From an uncultured Holophagaceae bacterium (GTDB taxonomy: Bacteria; Acidobacteriota; Holophagae; Holophagales; Holophagaceae), in NCBI GenBank assembly GCA_903857495.1, contig CAIOFF010000005.1, forward strand, positions 62,001 through 126,000: 64,000 nt of DNA, given 5' to 3'. Every line of letters begins with the position of its first letter. Position 1 is the stretch's first letter. A model generated the notes under the pieces. It was given only the letters and a program-made list of their open reading frames with translations. It searched no databases and was not told the DNA's origin. This document shows, piece after piece, positions 58,819 through 64,000 of this stretch. The position numbers and the translations under genes were made by a program.

Positions 58819-61800
58819 TCAGCCGCCGGTCTGCTGGGCGACGGCCACGAGGTAGGTCCGGCCGCCCAGGCTGCGCTCGTGGAACTCGAGGTGCCAGCCC
58901 TCGGCCAAGCGCTCACTGCCGCAGAGTCGGCCCAGCTGCAGCCCAAGGCCTTCCCGGGGCGCGAACTCGATCTGCTCCAGGCCGAAGGCGAAACCCTGGC
59001 CGAGGGCCTTGAGCACCGCCTCCTTGGCGGTCCACAGCCGCAGGCGGGCCTGCCAGCGGCTGGCTTCCGGCTGGCTCGTCACCCAGGCCTGCTCGGTCGG
59101 CAGGAACAGCTCCGCGGCCCGGTCCAGGTGCTCGGAGGGTGCCAGCAGCTCCAGGTCCACGCCCACCCGGCCCGCTTCGGCAAGGGCCGTGACCGTGGCT
59201 CCGGGCGCATGGGCCCGGCTCAGGGAGAGGACCCGGCCCTGGCCATCCTGCACGCGAGGCCGACCCTGGGTGTCCGGGGCCAGCGGGATCAGGTCAGCGT
59301 TCCCAGTGGGCGCCCCGGGCAGGGGGTTTTCCTGAAGGAGAACCCGAACCTTGCCTGACCCTGCGGCCTCAGGCGGCCTCGAGCCGGCGGAGGGTGGCGG
59401 CGGAACCCCGGCGGGCCGGGCGGGCGAGCCCTCCCAGCGGGTGCCCGCGGGCAGGGTCTCGCCCTTCATGAGCAGGGACAGGTCGCCGAGGACCGCTTCC
59501 GGCTCCATCCGCGACCCGTAGAGCACCACCGAGTCCGTGCCCACGGAGCAGCCGGCGCCGAGGTCGATGTGATCCATCTTCATCACCCGGTCCTCGAACA
59601 GGTGGGTCTGCACCGTGGCGTCGGCGCCCAGGCAGACCTCATCGCCCAGGGACACCAGGTCGTATTCCGTCAGCCAGGTGCTCTCCATGCAGACCCGCCG
59701 GCCGATCCGCGCGCCCAACAAGCGGAAATAGAGCGGGATCAGGGCCGTGCCCTGCAGCAGCTGCAGGAGCCAGCTGTCGGCGAGGTTCTCGTGCAGGCTG
59801 CTGATGAGCTCCGTGCGCCACACAAAGCTGCACCACAGGGGCTGCTCCCCGGGCTGGTAGCGGCCCATGACCACCCACTTGGCCACCACCACGAAGAGGC
59901 AGGCGGCCAGCCCCGCGGCCAGGTAGAGGAGCGGCAGGGCCAGCACCGCGACCAGGAGCGACGTGGCCTCCTCGATCTCCGTGAGGCTGGTGAGCAGCAG
60001 GCTGGTCAGCACCACGAAGCCCGTGGCGGGAGCCAGCACCCGGAACTGCTCGATGAAGGCCCGGAGGACGATCATGCGCTTCCGGGGCCGGAAGGTGGCC
60101 TCCTCCCCGAAGTCACCACTGGCCTGGCGGCGGGGCAGGAAGATGGCCGGCGAGCCCAGCCAGGAGCTGTCCACCCGGGCGGCATCCTCGGGGGCCGTGG
60201 GCGGCACCGAGAGGACTCCGACCAGGACGCTGTCGCCCAGGACGGTGCCCGCAGGCACCAGGGCGCTGTTGCCCACGAAGGCCCGGCGGCCCACGGTGGT
60301 GCGGGCGAGGGTCACCTGCCCGAGGTCCACCCGGGCGGGACCGAAGGACACACAGTCCGCGATGAAGCTCTCCTCGCCGATGTCGAGCAGGTCGGGGTTG
60401 CCGGACCCGGCCGTGGAGACCTCGGCCCAGGGCCCCAGCCGCGCCCCCAGGAGGCGGAACCAGGGCGGCAGGTAGAGCGTGGCATAGAGCGGCGCCAGCA
60501 GGTCGAGCCCCATGGCCATGAGCCGGTCCACGAACCACTTCCGCTGGATGAAGCCACTGTGCAGGTCGTAGGTGCCGGGCTGCACCCGGCCCACCAGCAG
60601 CCACTTCGCGGCGGCGATCTCCAGGGCCAGCAGCACCACGAAGGAGAGGGCCACCAGGGGGGCCACCACCAGGTAGGCGAAGTAGCCGTTGGAGTTCGCG
60701 TAGAACTCGTTGATGAGGATCAGGCCCGGGAAGATCGCGGCCAGGAAGGCGATGGGCACCAGGAAGGCGCCTGCGGCCTTGGCCAAGGTGGAAAGGAAGC
60801 GCCGGCTCCGCGACACGGGGGGCAGCAGCCGCTCTCCGCGGTCCGAGTCCGCGGCGCTGAGGGGGAGCGGCCGGGCGGGAGAGCCCACCCAGCGCTGACC
60901 CACGGGAATCCGCCCACCCGCCGGTAGCAGGCTCAGGTCGTCGAGCATGGCCCCGGCTTCCAGCTCCGAGCCCAGGGCCAGGATGGAGCGGTTGCCTACG
61001 TAGGCATGGGCGCCGACGCCGATGGGGCCGATCTCTAGAAAACCAGCCTCCAGGGTGTAGCCGCTGAGGCGGGCGTCCTGGCCGATGCTGGCCCCGTCGC
61101 CGATGTGGATCAGGTCGAAGGCCGCCAGGGAGGTGGTGCCCAGGTGGACGTCCTTGCCGATGCGCGCCCCGAGCAGGCGGAAATACCAGACCAGCAGCGG
61201 CGACTCGACCAGGTAGTCGAGGGGGGTGGCGGCAATGATTCGCTGGGCCAGCCACCAGCGCCAGTAGTAGAAGCCCCAGAGCCGGTGCCGGCCCGGGCGG
61301 ATCCGCCCCAGGAGGACCCACTTCGCGGCGATGGAGACCAGATACATGGCCGGATAGACCAGCCCCAGCGACAGCAAGGCCGCCGCGATGCCCGTGGACC
61401 GCGGCAGATCCTGATCCTGGGACCAGCTGTAGACCAGATAGGGGCTCATCCACTGCAGCGCGTAGAACCCCAGGAGCGGGTAGAGGGAAAGCACCTGGGC
61501 CGCGGTGCAGAGGCGGTGCACCCACAAGGAGGCCTTGGGTCGCGCCGGTCCTGCCGCCGGGGGCGGGGGAACGCCCCGCGCGGCCCGGGTGTCGAACTCC
61601 GCCGCCAGGGCCCGGAGGGTGGGGAACGCGTAGACGTCGGGCATGGCGAGCCCGGTGAAAGCCGCCTCCCGGCGCAGCTCCGAGACCATGGCCGCCGCCA
61701 CCAGCGAGTGCCCGCCCAGGTCCCGGAAGAAGTCCTCGTCCAGGTCCGGTTGGCGCCCATGGAAGAGGTGGGTCCAGCAGTCCGTGAGCCGAGCTTCCCG

Positions 61801-63423
61801 GGGGGACCGGGTCGCGTCCGGCGCGGGCGACGCGGTCCGCACGGCTGGTGCCGGGAGACCCCGGCGGTCCACCTTGCCACTGGCCAGGGTGGGCAGCGCG
61901 GCCAGGGCCTCGAGGCAGGCGGGCACCATGTAGGAGGGCAGTCGCTCGCGCAGTCCGCGGAGCAGCACAGCCTCGTCCACGGCCTGGCCGGGCCGGGGGA
62001 CCACGTAGCCCACCAGCCGCTCCAGGGCGCCGTCCTTGAGGAGGACCACCGCCGCCGCCAGCACCGAGGGCTCCTGGCGCAGGGCCGCCTCGATCTCCTC
62101 CAGCTCGATGCGGAAGCCCCGCAGCTTCACCTGCGCATCGATGCGGCCAAGGAACTCCAGGTCCCCCTCGCTGTTGAAGCGGACGAGGTCCCCGGTGCGG
62201 TAGAGCCGCTCGGTGAAGGGACCGTCCGCATAGGGGTTCGGGAGGAAGCGCTCGGCGGTGAGCTCAGGCCGGCCCAGGTAGCCCGCCGAGAGGCCCGCGC
62301 CGGACAGGTGGAGCTCGCCTGCGGTGCCGCGGGGGCAGAGCCGCCCCTGCTCGTCCAGGACATACACGCGGGCATTGGGCACCGCCCGGCCGATGGTCAC
62401 GGGGCGGCCCGGCTGCAGGTCGGTCCAGGTGGCGATCACCGTTGCCTCGGTGGGACCATAGGTGTTCACCAGGCGGAGTCCCGGCCGGGCCCACCGCGTC
62501 ACCAGGTCCGCGGGGCAGGCCTCGCCCCCCAGGATGAGCAGGCGCAGGGAGGGGATCGCGTCCTCCACGAGGCCCAGCAGGGTGGGCACCGTCGAGAACA
62601 CCGTGACCCCCGCCGCCTCCAGGCGGCGGCCCAGCTCGGGGCCGGCCTGCATGAAAGATTGGGTCCCCACCACCAGGCAGGCCCCGCTGGCCCAGGCCAG
62701 CCAGAGCTCCTCGACGGAGGCGTCAAAGGCCAGGGAGAAGCCCTGGAAGACGCGATCCTCGGGACCGACGCCGAAGAGCTGCGCCTCGGCGCGCACGAGG
62801 GTGCAGGCAGAGCGGTGGGTGATGGGCACACCCTTGGGAGTGCCCGTGGAGCCCGAGGTGAAGATGACATAGGCCAGGTCCCCGGTGCCCGGGGTCGAAA
62901 GGGGCAGGTGGCCTGTGCTCGAGTCCTGATCACCCCCCAGCGCCGAGGGACCCAGCACCGGGCAGCCGAGCCCCGGCAGGTCCGCCGCGGTCAGCAGCAG
63001 GTCCATGCCGCACTCCTGGGCCACCTGCAGCACCCGCGCCGGCGGCAGCTCCGGGTCCAGGGGCACGTAGGCCGCACCGGCCTTGAGGATGCCCAGCAGG
63101 GCCGCGTAGGCGGTGGCACCCCGCGGCAGCCAGAGACCCACCAAGGCGCCGCTGCCGAGGCCCCGGGACCAGAGGGCCTGGGCCAGGCGGTCGGAGAGCC
63201 GGTCGAGCGCCGCGTAGCTCAGCACGCGACCATCCTCGCTGAGGGCCGGGCGCTGGGCATGGCGCGCCACGGTCGCCGCGAAGATCGCCGGCAGGGTCTC
63301 GTCCCGGGTCAGCGCGGGGTCGTGGGGCGCACCCGACAGCGGACCCCGCAGCAGGGCCTCCTCCTGGGCCGACAGCCGGGGCAGGTCGCCGGGCCGCGGT
63401 TCGGGAGCATCGGGAGAGGACAT
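58819..63423 (-). CDS. Pls/PosA-type membrane NRPS (poly-amino-acid synthetase-like) with fused phosphopantetheinyl transferase
   Basis: About 1534 residues (ATG at 63423; GTG at 63429 also possible, no clear Shine-Dalgarno). Domains in order: adenylation (about 45-530: FTSGSTGTPKGVPITH, NTYGPTEATV, YRTGDLVR, LASGKVDRRG); carrier (LGGHSL, Ser at about 575); then three repeats, each a membrane-helix pair ending in AKW(V/L)-x-x-GR-x-x-PG, an FRLLGAR(I/L)G stretch and a left-handed beta-helix. This A-T-(2TM-LbH)x3 layout is that of epsilon-poly-lysine synthetases. From about 1320 to the end lies an Sfp-type PPTase with VGVDLEL and WTAKEAVLKALG, extra to the known layout. It probably activates its own carrier and releases or polymerises an amino acid at the membrane. 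The substrate is not deducible. Confidence 0.85.
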   Translation of the reverse strand: MSSPDAPEPRPGDLPRLSAQEEALLRGPLSGAPHDPALTRDETLPAIFAATVARHAQRPALSEDGRVLSYAALDRLSDRLAQALWSRGLGSGALVGLWLPRGATAYAALLGILKAGAAYVPLDPELPPARVLQVAQECGMDLLLTAADLPGLGCPVLGPSALGGDQDSSTGHLPLSTPGTGDLAYVIFTSGSTGTPKGVPITHRSACTLVRAEAQLFGVGPEDRVFQGFSLAFDASVEELWLAWASGACLVVGTQSFMQAGPELGRRLEAAGVTVFSTVPTLLGLVEDAIPSLRLLILGGEACPADLVTRWARPGLRLVNTYGPTEATVIATWTDLQPGRPVTIGRAVPNARVYVLDEQGRLCPRGTAGELHLSGAGLSAGYLGRPELTAERFLPNPYADGPFTERLYRTGDLVRFNSEGDLEFLGRIDAQVKLRGFRIELEEIEAALRQEPSVLAAAVVLLKDGALERLVGYVVPRPGQAVDEAVLLRGLRERLPSYMVPACLEALAALPTLASGKVDRRGLPAPAVRTASPAPDATRSPREARLTDCWTHLFHGRQPDLDEDFFRDLGGHSLVAAAMVSELRREAAFTGLAMPDVYAFPTLRALAAEFDTRAARGVPPPPAAGPARPKASLWVHRLCTAAQVLSLYPLLGFYALQWMSPYLVYSWSQDQDLPRSTGIAAALLSLGLVYPAMYLVSIAAKWVLLGRIRPGRHRLWGFYYWRWWLAQRIIAATPLDYLVESPLLVWYFRLLGARIGKDVHLGTTSLAAFDLIHIGDGASIGQDARLSGYTLEAGFLEIGPIGVGAHAYVGNRSILALGSELEAGAMLDDLSLLPAGGRIPVGQRWVGSPARPLPLSAADSDRGERLLPPVSRSRRFLSTLAKAAGAFLVPIAFLAAIFPGLILINEFYANSNGYFAYLVVAPLVALSFVVLLALEIAAAKWLLVGRVQPGTYDLHSGFIQRKWFVDRLMAMGLDLLAPLYATLYLPPWFRLLGARLGPWAEVSTAGSGNPDLLDIGEESFIADCVSFGPARVDLGQVTLARTTVGRRAFVGNSALVPAGTVLGDSVLVGVLSVPPTAPEDAARVDSSWLGSPAIFLPRRQASGDFGEEATFRPRKRMIVLRAFIEQFRVLAPATGFVVLTSLLLTSLTEIEEATSLLVAVLALPLLYLAAGLAACLFVVVAKWVVMGRYQPGEQPLWCSFVWRTELISSLHENLADSWLLQLLQGTALIPLYFRLLGARIGRRVCMESTWLTEYDLVSLGDEVCLGADATVQTHLFEDRVMKMDHIDLGAGCSVGTDSVVLYGSRMEPEAVLGDLSLLMKGETLPAGTRWEGSPARPAGVPPPPSAGSRPPEAAGSGKVRVLLQENPLPGAPTGNADLIPLAPDTQGRPRVQDGQGRVLSLSRAHAPGATVTALAEAGRVGVDLELLAPSEHLDRAAELFLPTEQAWVTSQPEASRWQARLRLWTAKEAVLKALGQGFAFGLEQIEFAPREGLGLQLGRLCGSERLAEGWHLEFHERSLGGRTYLVAVAQQTGG

Positions 63424-63557
63424 GGGCACCAGGAAGCGACAAGACCGTGAGCAGCCCCAGAGTTCCCCAGGGGGGATCGACCCTCGTCACCTGACGCCTT
63501 GCCCATACTAGCGACCCGCCAGGGGTCTGTCGGGTTGAGACGTGCGCCTCGTGGAGA

Positions 63558-64000
63558 TCACGGCTTAGGGTAGACCCGGATGCCCACCCACTTTTTCAGG
63601 ATCACCTTGCCGGGGGCGAAGCCGCGGGGCTTGCTGATGTCGGCGATGCGGGCCATGTGGACTTCGACCTTGCCGCCGTCCCGGGCCTTGCTGTGGTAGG
63701 CGGCCAGCTCGGCGGCGCGCTCCACCACCTGCCGCGGCAGCTCGCTCAGCTTGTCGGGGTTGCGCAGCACCACATGGCTGCCGGGCACGCTGGCCACGTG
63801 GAACCAGAAGTCGGTGTTGTCGGCCACCTTGAAGGTGAGCTGGTCGTTCTCGGCATCACCCTTGCCGATGAGCACCTCGAAGCCGTCCACCATGACGCTG
63901 CGGAAGGCGATGCCCTTGCCGTCCTTGCGCTTGCCCTCTGCCCCCTGCATCCGCTTGTTCCCCTTGGCCTGCGGCGCGCGCGGCCCTCTTGGTTGTCGCG
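63558..64000 (-). CDS. NFACT-R domain protein, cut by the window edge
   Basis: The frame stays open to the window edge, so the N-terminus is missing. The visible C-terminal 130 or so residues are the NFACT RNA-binding domain (VDGFEVLIGKGDAENDQLTFKVA, FWFHVASVPGSHVVLRNP, YHSKARDGGKVEVHMARIADISKPRG). It is preceded by a basic, low-complexity linker rich in Arg, Lys, Pro and Gly. In RqcH this domain belongs to ribosome rescue; short stand-alone NFACT-R proteins also exist, and the type cannot be decided here. Confidence 0.85.
   Translation of the reverse strand, partial: RQPRGPRAPQAKGNKRMQGAEGKRKDGKGIAFRSVMVDGFEVLIGKGDAENDQLTFKVADNTDFWFHVASVPGSHVVLRNPDKLSELPRQVVERAAELAAYHSKARDGGKVEVHMARIADISKPRGFAPGKVILKKWVGIRVYPKP

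Noticed and set aside
61105-63450. 781-residue plus-strand frame opposite the Pls-like gene
   Set aside because: GC-driven shadow rich in Gly, Gln, His and Arg; the opposite strand carries all adenylation motifs.

Overview
The window is GC-rich, densely packed bacterial chromosome. An OmcA/MtrC-type decaheme cytochrome, a beta-barrel porin and several small multiheme lipoproteins sit together on the left edge. They are followed by a 2-oxoacid oxidoreductase with an ADP-forming acyl-CoA synthetase and a long housekeeping middle section. This combination points to a metal-reducing or fermentative bacterium of the Acidobacteriota, most likely class Holophagae (Geothrix/Holophaga type). The taxonomic call is inference from gene content; no 16S rRNA gene is present.

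Layout. 1-5 kb (minus): an extracellular electron-transfer locus made of a decaheme lipoprotein with a collagen-like stalk, an outer-membrane porin, a pentaheme lipoprotein and the start of another multiheme lipoprotein. 5.4-9.8 kb (plus): iorA-iorB-acs, which would convert aryl 2-oxoacids to aryl-CoA and then to free acid plus ATP. 10-14.5 kb: a YwiC-like membrane protein, an Fe-S type Rrf2 regulator, moeA, a Crp/Fnr regulator with a likely autoregulatory site, efp and tRNA-Val(CAC). 14.5-17 kb: an aminotransferase and a YeiH-type transporter. 17-25.3 kb (plus): a Liv-type ABC transporter (livG, H, M, K, F) interleaved with an acyl-CoA synthetase and a phenylacetate-CoA-ligase-like enzyme, suggesting uptake and CoA activation of an organic acid. 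25-30 kb: gamma carbonic anhydrase, a PseG-like protein, rplM-rpsI, rpsB-tsf and pyrH. 30-36 kb: an FAD-linked oxidase, a REC-HDOD protein, a GDPD phosphodiesterase and an M28 membrane peptidase. 36-41 kb (minus): the thrABC operon, preceded by what looks like a complete transcription attenuator with a Thr-rich leader peptide. 41-47 kb: a Tat-exported SDR-fold protein, a patatin, a CBS protein, argF, a small secreted protein and a purple-acid-phosphatase-like enzyme. 47.5-54.8 kb (minus, except marR): an EamA transporter, nuoF, nuoE, yceI/marR, then nuoDCBA, so complex I genes are split by unrelated genes. 55-58.4 kb (plus): ACP, FabZ-like dehydratase, a ketosynthase and a catalytically dead ketosynthase partner, then a SPOR-domain protein. 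58.4-63.4 kb (minus): YbjQ and a 1.5-kaa epsilon-poly-lysine-synthetase-like (Pls/PosA) membrane NRPS with a phosphopantetheinyl transferase fused to its C-terminus. The right edge cuts an NFACT-R domain gene.

Structure outside genes is rich. There are two full copies and one solo fragment of a palindromic, TIR-bounded repeat (about 9.87-10.21, 47.13-47.51 and 11.61-11.66 kb), a different 21-bp inverted repeat inside the thr operon, and an 80-bp nested palindrome between moeA and crp. A hairpin-studded insertion at the end of nuoD is flanked by a second, synonymously diverged copy of the last nine codons of that gene. Four convergent gene pairs meet with overlapping or abutting stop codons.

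The strongest candidates for something new are the Pls-PPTase fusion, the thr attenuator, the duplicated nuoD terminus and the TIR-bounded repeat family.
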